NCBI GenBank assembly: GCA_012513245.1
Contig: JAAZCN010000048.1
Coordinates: forward strand, 1-5,876
Length of the DNA stretch: 5,876 nucleotides
Source of the DNA: Synergistaceae bacterium
GTDB taxonomy: Bacteria > Synergistota > Synergistia > Synergistales > Synergistaceae
Direction: 5' to 3'
A program made the position numbers and the translations under genes. This document shows, piece by piece, positions 1 through 4,984 of this stretch; position 1 is the first letter of the stretch; every line of letters starts with the position of its first letter. The notes under the pieces were generated by a model. That model made no database searches, was not told the origin of the DNA, and saw only the letters and a program-made list of their open reading frames with translations.

Positions 1-253
1 AAGGATATATAAGAAATAGTTTTTCTTTTCCCTTCAGACTATCCAGAGCTTTTTGGAGCGGCTCAGCCATAAGCAACATTCCGCCGCTTCCATAAGAATA
101 ATCATCGATCTGCCTGTAGCTGCCTTCCGCGAAGTCCCTTATGTTCAAGACTTCGACCTCAAGCCTGCCCTTTGCTATCGCGCGTCCGAGGATACTTGCG
201 TCCAGATAGCTTTTTATAAGATCCGGGAAGGCTGTAAGTATGGTTATTTTCAT
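1..253 (-). CDS. trmD: tRNA (guanine37-N1)-methyltransferase TrmD, N-terminal part (3' end outside window)
   Basis: TrmD transfers a methyl group from S-adenosylmethionine to N1 of G37 in tRNAs, next to the anticodon, and so prevents +1 frameshifting. Only the first 84 residues are present, roughly the first third of a usual 230-250 residue protein; the reading frame is open to the left edge. What is visible is the family N-terminus: MKITILTAFPDLIKSYL, then GRAIAKG (23-29), NIRDFAEG (37-44), and the conserved DDYSYGSGGMLL segment (50-61) followed by EPL. This stretch matches the usual DD-x-PYGGG-x-GM motif, with S in place of P and G. The knotted SAM-binding part lies outside the window. The ATG is at 253-251, just 1 nt after the rimM stop codon, and no strong Shine-Dalgarno sits at normal distance (GGAGGG is 14 nt away). 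Translational coupling to rimM is therefore likely. Confidence 0.95.
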   Translation of the reverse strand, partial: MKITILTAFPDLIKSYLDASILGRAIAKGRLEVEVLNIRDFAEGSYRQIDDYSYGSGGMLLMAEPLQKALDSLKGKEKLFLIYP

Positions 254-254
254 A

Positions 255-800
255 TCAGTCCCAGAGACCCTCCGGTATAGTTACTAACATTACACCTTCC
301 TGTATGTCGACTTTGTTGATAGTCGACGCTAGCGAAGGGATAGGTCTGATCTGCCCCTCTTCTGTCTTTATCAGGTAGACATCGTTGCTTCCTGTCTGAA
401 GTACCTCCTGAAGGAGCCCAAGCTCAGCTCCTGTTGCATTGTCGATAACTTTCAGACCTACGATATCGTCGATCCAGTATTCATCATCGGAAAGCTCAAC
501 ACGTTCCTCTTTTGACACTGTGACAAAACTTCCCTTGAAAGATTCCGCGAGGGTCCTGTCTGATACATTTTCGATCTGGAGAAAAAATGTATCTTTCCCT
601 TCGTAGGGTAGTAATTTTGTGACATTTACAATCTGACTTGGATCGCCGGGTTTTTCCAGGGTAAGTTTTTTCATGTTGAAAAAACGCTCAGGAAAATCGG
701 TAAGAGGGAAAAGGAGCATTGTTCCGTTGACTCCATGCACACCAACTATTTTCCCGATAGTGACCCTTTCTTCCGACGAAACCTCAATCTTCTTCGACAT
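255..800 (-). CDS. rimM: 16S rRNA processing / 30S maturation factor RimM
   Basis: RimM binds ribosomal protein S19 and the 30S head and is needed for efficient 16S rRNA maturation. The 181-residue product has the typical two-domain layout. The N-terminal RimM barrel opens with VTIGKIVGVHGVNG (13-26) and LTDFPERF (33-40). The C-terminal PRC-barrel begins near YWIDDIVGLKVID (108-120) and includes TGSNDVYLIK (136-145), IPSL and the closing PEGLWD. I chose the ATG at 800-798: AAGG lies 9 nt upstream, and it gives a normal family length. A GTG at 818 and an ATG at 806 are in frame but have no properly spaced Shine-Dalgarno. The start overlaps the end of khpA by 17 nt and the stop is 1 nt from trmD, so the genes are surely co-transcribed. 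In many bacteria rimM sits exactly here, between the KH-protein gene and trmD. Confidence 0.95.
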   Translation of the reverse strand: MSKKIEVSSEERVTIGKIVGVHGVNGTMLLFPLTDFPERFFNMKKLTLEKPGDPSQIVNVTKLLPYEGKDTFFLQIENVSDRTLAESFKGSFVTVSKEERVELSDDEYWIDDIVGLKVIDNATGAELGLLQEVLQTGSNDVYLIKTEEGQIRPIPSLASTINKVDIQEGVMLVTIPEGLWD

Positions 801-1029
801 CCACATCGACCTTTTCACCGGATTTGACCGACGCGGCTTTAGCTACGTGGCGTATGGCATTAATAGTGGAGCCTTTTTTACCTATAACTCTGCCTATGTC
901 TTCCCCGGCCACTTTTATTGTCAAAAGGATAGCTCCGGAGTCGCTCCGATCTTCTGAGATCTTGACTTCATCAGGTTTTGTAACAAGCCTGCGAACTATC
1001 AGATCTACCAGTTCAATGTAATCAGGCAT
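784..1029 (-). CDS. khpA: KH-domain RNA-binding protein KhpA (YlqC/UPF0109 family)
   Basis: This is a small single-KH-domain protein of 81 residues, the normal size for the family. The KH signature is VIGKKGSTINAIR (48-60), with the GKKG loop (50-53) that grips the RNA backbone. The N-terminus (DYIELVDLIVRRLVTKPDEV) is the usual family opening. KhpA proteins bind RNA, often as a heterodimer with KhpB/Jag, and in Firmicutes affect cell division and envelope genes; the specific targets here are unknown. The gene sits between rpsP and rimM, as in many Gram-positive and Synergistota genomes. It begins with ATG at 1029, 14 nt after the rpsP stop, and its end overlaps rimM by 17 nt. It has its own strong Shine-Dalgarno that includes the rpsP stop codon (see separate entry). 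Confidence 0.93.
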   Translation of the reverse strand: MPDYIELVDLIVRRLVTKPDEVKISEDRSDSGAILLTIKVAGEDIGRVIGKKGSTINAIRHVAKAASVKSGEKVDVDVEED

Positions 1030-1037
1030 AACTATCG

Positions 1038-1046
1038 ACCGCCTTA
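1038..1046 (-). promoter_or_regulatory. khpA ribosome binding site formed partly by the rpsP stop codon
   Basis: On the minus strand TAAGGCGGT matches the full anti-Shine-Dalgarno complement TAAGGAGGT at 8 of 9 positions and ends 8 nt before the khpA ATG. Its first three bases are the TAA stop codon of rpsP. A ribosome finishing rpsP therefore covers the khpA initiation site, which suggests coupled translation of the two. Confidence 0.7.
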
Positions 1047-1304
1047 TTCTGCTGCCGGAGCATCAAAAACTCCAGCTTTTTTGAGCAGTATTTTAGCTGT
1101 ATCTGAAGGGGAAGCCCCGTTCTTTAGCCAAAATGCTGCACGTTCAACGTCCACTTTTACCTCTGCAGGATCTGTGAGAGGATTGTAGGTCCCAATTATC
1201 TCTATGAAGCGGCCGTCTCTTGGAGAATGAGAATCGGCTACCACAAGGCGATAAAAAGGAGCCTTCTTTTTCCCGTGACGGGAAAGACGGATACGGACTG
1301 ACAT
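1044..1304 (-). CDS. rpsP: 30S ribosomal protein S16
   Basis: S16 is a primary-to-secondary binder of the 5' domain of 16S rRNA, needed for 30S assembly. The 86-residue protein is of standard length and recognisable throughout: [20 protein letters not shown] (1-20), [22 protein letters not shown] (21-42) and the later [23 protein letters not shown] (56-78). The start is the ATG at 1304. A GTG at 1316 is in frame but overlaps the Shine-Dalgarno AGGAGG (1316-1321) and would add residues (MFAQ) not found in the family. The Shine-Dalgarno to ATG spacing is 11 nt, somewhat long. rpsP heads the khpA-rimM-trmD run. Unusually, it is separated from ffh by 452 bp of structured DNA, and a long hairpin ends 7 nt before its Shine-Dalgarno. 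Confidence 0.97.
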   Translation of the reverse strand: MSVRIRLSRHGKKKAPFYRLVVADSHSPRDGRFIEIIGTYNPLTDPAEVKVDVERAAFWLKNGASPSDTAKILLKKAGVFDAPAAE

Positions 1305-1328
1305 TTGCGCAAACACCTCCTGTTTTTA

Positions 1329-1397
1329 GGGTTCCTCGGTAATTTAATTTTCACAGGTTATCTATATATAGGCGAAAATCAAATTACGGAAGAACCC
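1329..1397 (-). promoter_or_regulatory. Long hairpin in the rpsP leader
   Basis: Arms 1329-1352 and 1374-1397 are inverted copies matching at 21 of 24 positions, around a 21-nt loop. As minus-strand RNA the 5' arm starts GGGUUCUUCCG and the 3' arm ends CGAGGAACCC. Two of the three differences become G-U wobbles, leaving a single C-C mismatch, so the stem should be very stable. The loop holds the palindrome CTATATATAG (1362-1371). The stem ends 7 nt before AGGAGG of rpsP. It is followed by TAAAAAC, not a U-run, so it is not an intrinsic terminator. Possible roles are a leader controlling S16 translation, an RNase III site or mRNA-protecting structure, or a small palindromic repeat. The structure is directly visible; the role is open. 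Confidence 0.6.
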
Positions 1398-1450
1398 GAT
1401 GTTATCTTTTTGAAATCGGAAACCCGACGAAAAAGCTTGATACTTATTAT

Positions 1451-1469
1451 GTGGCACGGAACGTGCCAC
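1451..1469. repeat. Perfect 8-bp-stem palindrome
   Basis: GTGGCACG-GAA-CGTGCCAC is a perfect inverted repeat with a 3-nt centre. No T-run follows on either strand, so it is not a typical terminator. It lies next to the GTCAAAC repeats, upstream of rpsP. A protein-binding operator or a mobile-repeat remnant are both possible. Confidence 0.55.
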
Positions 1470-1487
1470 GTGAAACAGTTGTAAATG

Positions 1488-1531
1488 CAGTCAAACTATA
1501 GTCAAACAATTGTCAAACGTTGCCAAACAGT
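1488..1531. repeat. Four 11-bp tandem repeats with core GTCAAAC (left flank of inverted-repeat element)
   Basis: Units at 1488-1498, 1499-1509, 1510-1520 and 1521-1531 read CAGTCAAACTA, TAGTCAAACAA, TTGTCAAACGT and TGCCAAACAGT. The GTCAAAC/GCCAAAC cores recur every 11, 11 and 10 bp. A 10-bp exact direct repeat, AAACAGTTGT, brackets the array (1473-1482 and 1525-1534). The innermost unit differs from the reverse complement of the innermost unit at 1704-1714 by three transitions only. Confidence 0.65.
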
Positions 1532-1542
1532 TGTTAGAATCG

Positions 1543-1692
1543 AAAAGACCTAAATCCTGTCATCCCCGTATGTAGTTGAGCGGGGATCTATCGGCTTTGG
1601 TTTAAGAGCTTTAAACTCTGTCATAGTACAAGTTCAGAGCCGCTGGATCCCCGATTTAAGCGCTCGGGGACGACGGGATTTTTGGTTCTTTT
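1543..1692. repeat. REP/MITE-like paired inverted repeat of about 150 bp
   Basis: The left arm, from AAAAGACC at 1543 to CGGCT at 1596, and the right arm, from 1692 back to 1638 on the other strand, are imperfect inverted copies. They share AAATCCYGTCRTCCCCG, a variable 11-12 nt insert, CGGGGATC and CGGCT. Each arm also folds on itself through TCCCCG/CGGGGA (1563-1568 with 1581-1586; 1648-1653 with 1665-1670). The motif TCATCCCC...GGGGATC resembles dispersed palindromic repeats common in many bacterial genomes. The centre (1597-1637) contains a further near-palindrome, AGAGCTTTAAACTCT. No transposase gene is present. The likely identity is a non-autonomous dispersed repeat lying just after ffh. 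Confidence 0.7.
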
Positions 1693-1703
1693 AAGGTCCT
1701 ACA

Positions 1704-1736
1704 ACCGCTTAGCAACTGCTCAGCTACCGCTCAGCC
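1704..1736. repeat. Three 11-bp tandem repeats (right flank of inverted-repeat element)
   Basis: ACCGCTTAGCA, ACTGCTCAGCT and ACCGCTCAGCC follow each other without a gap. On the minus strand they read GGCTGAGCGGT, AGCTGAGCAGT and TGCTAAGCGGT. The array starts at 1704, exactly the mirror position of the inner edge of the left array (1531) about the element centre near 1617.5. The copy number is small and the units are imperfect, but period and phase are exact. Confidence 0.65.
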
Positions 1737-1756
1737 ATGTCTTAAAACAACATCTG

Positions 1757-3139
1757 CTACTTAAAGAAACCCCTCCGGCTTCCGCCGCCGAAATTCTTCA
1801 TTCCGCCCATGCCCGGAGGCATCTTGAAGCCTTTTCCTCCGCCGGACATTTTGCCGATGCCCTTCATCATGGTCTTCATCTGTTCGTACTGAGCAAGCAC
1901 CTGATTCACCATCTGCACAGTGGTTCCAGACCCTACGGCTATCCTTTTGCGGCGGCTGCCCTTAATTATTTCCGGGCTGCGTCTCTCTTTGAGAGTCATT
2001 GAGAGGATAATAGCCTCTGTCTGTTTCATTCTTTTGGGATCGACATTCGCATCTTTGAGAGCTTTGCTGCCTCCAGGGATCGGAAGCATCTCCAATACTT
2101 TCTCGAGCGGCCCCATCTTTTGGATCTGCTGAAGCTGAATGAGCATGTCTTCAAGAGTGAACCTGTTCTTTTTCAGGCTTTCCGTCATTCTGTTTATGTC
2201 TGCTTCTGATGTTGCAGACTGGACCTTTTCGAGCAATCCCTCGATGTCTCCCATTCCGATAATTCGCTGTGCCATGCGTTTGGCATCGAAGACTTCGAGA
2301 TCTTCCGTCTTTTCACCACAGCCTGCAAGTTTTATCGGAACGCCTGTACTCGCCCTTACTGCCAGCGACGGACCGCCTCTGGCATCTCCATCAAGCTTTG
2401 TGAGTACTACTCCGGTCAGGCCAAGGCGTTTATGGAAGGTATCTGCTACGTTGACTGCTTCCTGTCCTGTCATGGAATCGACTACAAGCAATATTTCCGT
2501 AGGAGGAACTGCTGCCTTCATTGTTTCAAGTTCAACCATCAGGTCGTCGTTCATCTGGAGACGTCCTGCAGTGTCAAGGATTATCATGTCGCAAAGGTGG
2601 TCCTCTGCGTATTTGCGGGATTTTGATGCAACCTTTACAGGATCAGTCTCTCCGGTTTCAGGTCCCCAAAAATGGATATTTGATTTTTCGGCAAGTACTC
2701 TGAGCTGCTCGACAGCCGCCGGTCTGCGAAGGTCGCAGGCCACAACAAGCGGCTTATGGTTTTTCGCCATCTTCTTTGCGATCTTTACAGCTGTAGTCGT
2801 TTTTCCTGATCCCTGAAGGCCCACCAGCATATAAATAGTTGGAGGCTTGGGCGATATCGTCAGAGGTACAGGTACCTCGCCCATTATCTTGACCAGCTCT
2901 TCATATACTATTGTGAATATAAGCTGCGCCGGGGTGACAGAGTCGAGAACTGTTCTTCCTGTCGCGCGTACTTTGATAGCCTCTACTACGTCTTTTACTA
3001 CCTTGTAGTTTACGTCAGCCTCAAGTAGGGCACGGCGTACTTCCCGCAGCGCTTCGTTTATGTCTTCAGGAGTAAGCTTTCCTTTTCCTCTAAGACCGGC
3101 AAAGATATTTTCAAATCGTTCTTTTAATGAGTCGAACAT
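1757..3139 (-). CDS. ffh: Signal recognition particle GTPase Ffh (SRP54)
   Basis: Ffh binds the SRP RNA and signal sequences of nascent membrane proteins and, with FtsY, delivers ribosomes to the Sec/YidC machinery. The 460 residues show the full NGM layout. The N helices cover about 1-90. The G domain has P-loop GLQGSGKTT (107-115), DLRRPAA (136-142), DTAGR (189-193), TKLDGDARGG (247-256) and GCGEKTEDLEVF (273-284). The M domain runs from about 325, with the RNA-binding motif SRRKRIAVGSGTT (395-407), and ends in a Gly/Met-rich tail (about 422-460). The start is ATG at 3139 with AAGGGGA ending 6 nt upstream. It follows ylxM by 11 nt and shares its promoter. The loop usually written MLPG reads MLPIPGG here, a minor variation. 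No intrinsic terminator with a U-run follows; the inverted-repeat element lies directly downstream. Confidence 0.98.
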   Translation of the reverse strand: MFDSLKERFENIFAGLRGKGKLTPEDINEALREVRRALLEADVNYKVVKDVVEAIKVRATGRTVLDSVTPAQLIFTIVYEELVKIMGEVPVPLTISPKPPTIYMLVGLQGSGKTTTAVKIAKKMAKNHKPLVVACDLRRPAAVEQLRVLAEKSNIHFWGPETGETDPVKVASKSRKYAEDHLCDMIILDTAGRLQMNDDLMVELETMKAAVPPTEILLVVDSMTGQEAVNVADTFHKRLGLTGVVLTKLDGDARGGPSLAVRASTGVPIKLAGCGEKTEDLEVFDAKRMAQRIIGMGDIEGLLEKVQSATSEADINRMTESLKKNRFTLEDMLIQLQQIQKMGPLEKVLEMLPIPGGSKALKDANVDPKRMKQTEAIILSMTLKERRSPEIIKGSRRKRIAVGSGTTVQMVNQVLAQYEQMKTMMKGIGKMSGGGKGFKMPPGMGGMKNFGGGSRRGFFK

Positions 3140-3150
3140 TTATTTTCCCC

Positions 3151-3486
3151 TTATGCTTCCAACAATTTTTTCATTTCTTTGTAGAAGTCTTCCGGTAACC
3201 GCTCTTTATATTGTTCAATAAAACTCTTGATATTCTCATGTATGCTCTCTTTTTCTAAAAGACCCAGAGCTTTCTCTGCGTTTTCCATATTTTCCTTGGC
3301 CCTTGTTATAAGGTCGTGTACTCCCTGTCTGGAGACCTTCAGTGATTCAGCCGCTTCGGAGAGAGAGAGGTCCTGCATTAGCACCATTTCGCAGGCAAGT
3401 CGCTGTTTTTCTGTTATCAGCGGTCCGTAGACATCAAGCAGAAGTCCGTATCTTATACGCCTACCAAGCGAATCAGTATCCGGCAA
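3151..3486 (-). CDS. ylxM: YlxM/UPF0122 family helix-turn-helix protein
   Basis: The 111-residue protein is typical of the YlxM family, which resembles sigma-factor region 4 and is nearly always encoded just before ffh. The core is LLLDVYGPLITEKQRL (15-30), then a helix-turn-helix, LSLSEAAESLKVSRQGVHDLI (40-60). The tail (about 62-111) is charged and probably helical. Work in Streptococcus has linked YlxM to modulation of SRP assembly and activity; its exact action here is not known. The start is a TTG at 3486-3484, supported by AGGAGG at 3493-3498 with 6-nt spacing. An ATG inside that site (AGGAGGGATG) is in another frame and too close. The gene is first in the ylxM-ffh unit and directly follows a consensus promoter. 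Confidence 0.93.
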   Translation of the reverse strand: MPDTDSLGRRIRYGLLLDVYGPLITEKQRLACEMVLMQDLSLSEAAESLKVSRQGVHDLITRAKENMENAEKALGLLEKESIHENIKSFIEQYKERLPEDFYKEMKKLLEA

Positions 3487-3492
3487 AACATC

Positions 3493-3498
3493 CCTCCT
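3493..3498 (-). promoter_or_regulatory. ylxM Shine-Dalgarno that fixes a TTG start
   Basis: AGGAGG on the minus strand is followed by GATGTT and then TTG. The 6-nt spacing is ideal, the downstream frame is ylxM, and no in-frame ATG fits the family N-terminus. Use of TTG behind a perfect site may keep ylxM expression moderate despite the strong promoter (inference). Confidence 0.75.
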
Positions 3499-3516
3499 GT
3501 TCTCTTGAACCAGTGA

Positions 3517-3545
3517 ATTATACTCAGCACGCGCGTCTCTGTCAA
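3517..3545 (-). promoter_or_regulatory. Consensus sigma-70-type promoter of ylxM-ffh
   Basis: On the minus strand TTGACA (3545-3540), a 17-nt spacer (3539-3523) and TATAAT (3522-3517) match the housekeeping consensus at all 12 positions with ideal spacing. Transcription should start near 3510, about 24 nt before the ylxM TTG codon. The -35 box and the first 11 nt of the spacer lie inside one arm of a perfect 19-bp inverted repeat. Confidence 0.88.
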
Positions 3546-3572
3546 GTAATTACACTTGACAGAGACGCGCGT
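3529..3572. repeat. Perfect 19-bp inverted repeat over the ylxM-ffh -35 region (operator candidate)
   Basis: ACGCGCGTCTCTGTCAAGT (3529-3547) and its exact reverse complement (3554-3572) flank 6 nt, AATTAC. One arm contains the -35 box of the ylxM-ffh promoter; the other carries an identical TTGACA facing the opposite way, with no matching -10 box. The repeat ends upstream of the predicted transcription start, so it should not be in the ylxM mRNA and would act as DNA. A two-fold repressor or activator site is the simplest reading. On the minus strand it lies past the DUF3798 terminator and lacks a U-run, so it is not a second terminator. Confidence 0.75.
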
Positions 3573-3586
3573 ATGGCACAGCAATA

Positions 3587-3612
3587 AAAAAGAGCCCTGA
3601 AGGGCTCTTTTT
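3587..3612 (-). terminator. Intrinsic terminator of the DUF3798 gene (symmetrical, could work both ways)
   Basis: AGAGCCCT and AGGGCTCT form a perfect GC-rich stem around a 2-nt GA centre (in RNA a slightly larger loop). A-runs and T-runs flank it, so either transcript ends in a U-run. It begins 15 nt after the DUF3798 stop codon and isolates that gene from the ylxM-ffh promoter just beyond. Confidence 0.92.
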
Positions 3613-3627
3613 ATCAGCGCAGTTTGA

Positions 3628-4878
3628 TTAGTTGGTCATCTTTATCTGCGAGTATTTTTCAGGAACTTCTACCGAGGCAGCGTTCATAAATCCTTTGCCA
3701 AAGATGTAGGTATCCTGATAGACAAGCAGATGGTTCTTTCTTGTTACGCCGGTACCGAGGTCGGTGTAGAAGTTGCCGTTCCATGCAGCACCCGGTGTGT
3801 ACTCGCCGTAGCAAGCCATTAGGTCATCTTTGCTGTCAAGTTTCGCTGTTCCTTCGACGATCCTCTTGCCGAACTCTGCAAGGGCAACGCTGTTGGTGTA
3901 GCCGTAAGAGAAGGCCCATGTTCCCATGCGGCCCGCTGCGCCTGCGTCGGCAACTGCCTCTTCGACCTTCTTGAGGATGACGGGCCAGTTTCCTGCTTCT
4001 GCTGCAAGGTCGATGCCGAATGCTCCCGGATAACCCATAAGGGGTGACGGAAGGTCAGCTTCAATAAAGAATCCACCGTGTTTGGCAAGCTGCTTTAGAA
4101 GCGGTTCGGTGTGTGCGTCGTTTGTGCAGAAGAACGCAGTGTTTTTCCCATATTTGTTTACCCATGCAGGGGTCTTTTCAAGTATGAACTGCTGAGCACC
4201 TGCAACGCCTACGTCGCTGGTTGGGTCGGGAGCGGTTTCAAATACAAACTTAAGACCCATATCGTTGCACGCCTGCTCCATGATGAGACGGCGTCTTCCG
4301 AGTGTTTCGTAGCTCATATGACGGGGGAAGGAGATATGGACAAAAGTGTCGCATCCGAGTTCTTTTGCGGTGTGAATAATAAGATAGCCGCGGGAAACGA
4401 AGTCTGCGTTGATCGTAAGGTCTGCGACCGATGCGATAACGTTCGGGTCTTCGTGTGCTTCACCTGCGAAGCAGAGGATGTCAGGGCGTTTTTCCTTGAT
4501 GCGGCGGAACCCTTCTGCAGTGCCGGGTATAGCCTGATTTACTACTACAACCTTCATATCCGGGTCATCAGCAAGTCCTGCTATCTGCGCAATGGTCGTT
4601 TCCATTTCGGACATAAAGTTGTCGGGGTAGGTAAGATGTTTGATCATTCCGCCTGTTGAAACGTCACCGTACTTCTGGATCGCAAGCTCGGCTCCGCGAA
4701 GGTCATCTTCGCTCTGAGAGACAGTACCTGTTACGATACCAATGTGGAAGGCTGCCTTTTCAGGTGCTTTAGCCTCTTCCTGTGCCTGTTCTGCCGGCTT
4801 GTTCGATGACTGGTAAATAAAGAAGCCCAGTACCAGCACAGCAATTGCGCCGATGATCATCATTGTTTTCTTTGACAT
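3628..4878 (-). CDS. DUF3798-like periplasmic-binding-fold protein, membrane-anchored or secreted
   Basis: The 416-residue protein has an uncleaved-looking or signal-type hydrophobic segment at about 5-22, a Lys pair before it, and no cysteine lipobox. A Glu/Ala/Lys/Pro-rich linker (25-42) follows. The rest resembles a type 1 periplasmic binding fold: FHIGIVTGTVSQSEDDLRGA (44-63) as first strand and helix, KVVVVNQAIPGTAEGF (109-124), DILCFAGEAHEDP (133-145), FFCTNDAHTEPLLKQL (249-264) and SYGYTNSVALAEFGKRI (324-340). From memory this fits the DUF3798 family, seen mainly in Synergistota, clostridia and fusobacteria; the ligand is not known. The start is ATG at 4878 behind AAGGAGG, with 8-nt spacing from GGAGG. 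No transporter permease or ATPase gene is adjacent, and the gene has its own promoter and terminator, so it appears monocistronic. Sensor, orphan solute-binding protein or envelope function are all possible. Confidence 0.82.
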   Translation of the reverse strand: MSKKTMMIIGAIAVLVLGFFIYQSSNKPAEQAQEEAKAPEKAAFHIGIVTGTVSQSEDDLRGAELAIQKYGDVSTGGMIKHLTYPDNFMSEMETTIAQIAGLADDPDMKVVVVNQAIPGTAEGFRRIKEKRPDILCFAGEAHEDPNVIASVADLTINADFVSRGYLIIHTAKELGCDTFVHISFPRHMSYETLGRRRLIMEQACNDMGLKFVFETAPDPTSDVGVAGAQQFILEKTPAWVNKYGKNTAFFCTNDAHTEPLLKQLAKHGGFFIEADLPSPLMGYPGAFGIDLAAEAGNWPVILKKVEEAVADAGAAGRMGTWAFSYGYTNSVALAEFGKRIVEGTAKLDSKDDLMACYGEYTPGAAWNGNFYTDLGTGVTRKNHLLVYQDTYIFGKGFMNAASVEVPEKYSQIKMTN

Positions 4879-4984
4879 GAACTCATCCTCCTTGTAATTG
4901 ATGAATATAAAAAAGTGTTTTTTTGTGTGGCGTTAAAAATGTTAAGCGTTTTAGTCTCAGAGCTTGTTGAACTCTACAAACTAA

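Larger units (their letters stand above)
1305..1756. other. 452-bp gene-free region between ffh and rpsP
   Basis: No convincing coding frame is present on either strand. From the rpsP side it holds the rpsP Shine-Dalgarno (1316-1321), a long hairpin (1329-1397), a small TCGG-AAAC-CCGA stem (1416-1427), a perfect 8-bp-stem palindrome (1451-1469), GTCAAAC repeats (1488-1531), a REP-like inverted-repeat pair (1543-1692) and 11-bp tandem repeats (1704-1736). I saw no promoter with two good boxes reading toward rpsP. TATATA or TATAGA near 1363-1371 could act as a -10 box but has no matching -35 box. rpsP may therefore depend on read-through from ffh or on an atypical promoter. Confidence 0.8.

Noticed and set aside
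801..818. Upstream GTG (818) or ATG (806) start for rimM
   Set aside because: Neither has a correctly spaced Shine-Dalgarno, whereas the ATG at 800 has AAGG 9 nt upstream and gives a normal N-terminus.
1305..1316. GTG start at 1316 for rpsP
   Set aside because: It overlaps the AGGAGG ribosome site, and S16 proteins begin with M-(S/A)-V-(R/K)-I-R, as from the ATG at 1304.
1488..1533. Possible CRISPR-like array from regularly spaced GTCAAAC
   Set aside because: The period is only 11 bp with 4-nt intervals, so there is no room for spacers and no cas gene is present; these are short tandem repeats.
1682..2002. 106-codon His/Leu/Ala-rich plus-strand frame
   Set aside because: It mostly mirrors the Gly/Met-rich tail of ffh and starts inside the inverted-repeat element; no Shine-Dalgarno supports it.
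2139..2816. 225-codon open frame on the plus strand
   Set aside because: It is antisense to the conserved G and M domains of ffh, has a Ser/Arg-rich composition typical of shadow frames, and shows no recognisable domain.
3529..3572. 19-bp hairpin as a second terminator of the DUF3798 gene
   Set aside because: No U-run follows on either strand, a good terminator already precedes it, and it coincides with a consensus promoter.
4111..4659. 182-codon open frame on the plus strand
   Set aside because: It lies opposite the DUF3798 gene, is rich in Cys and Val in a shadow-like pattern, and resembles no family I know.
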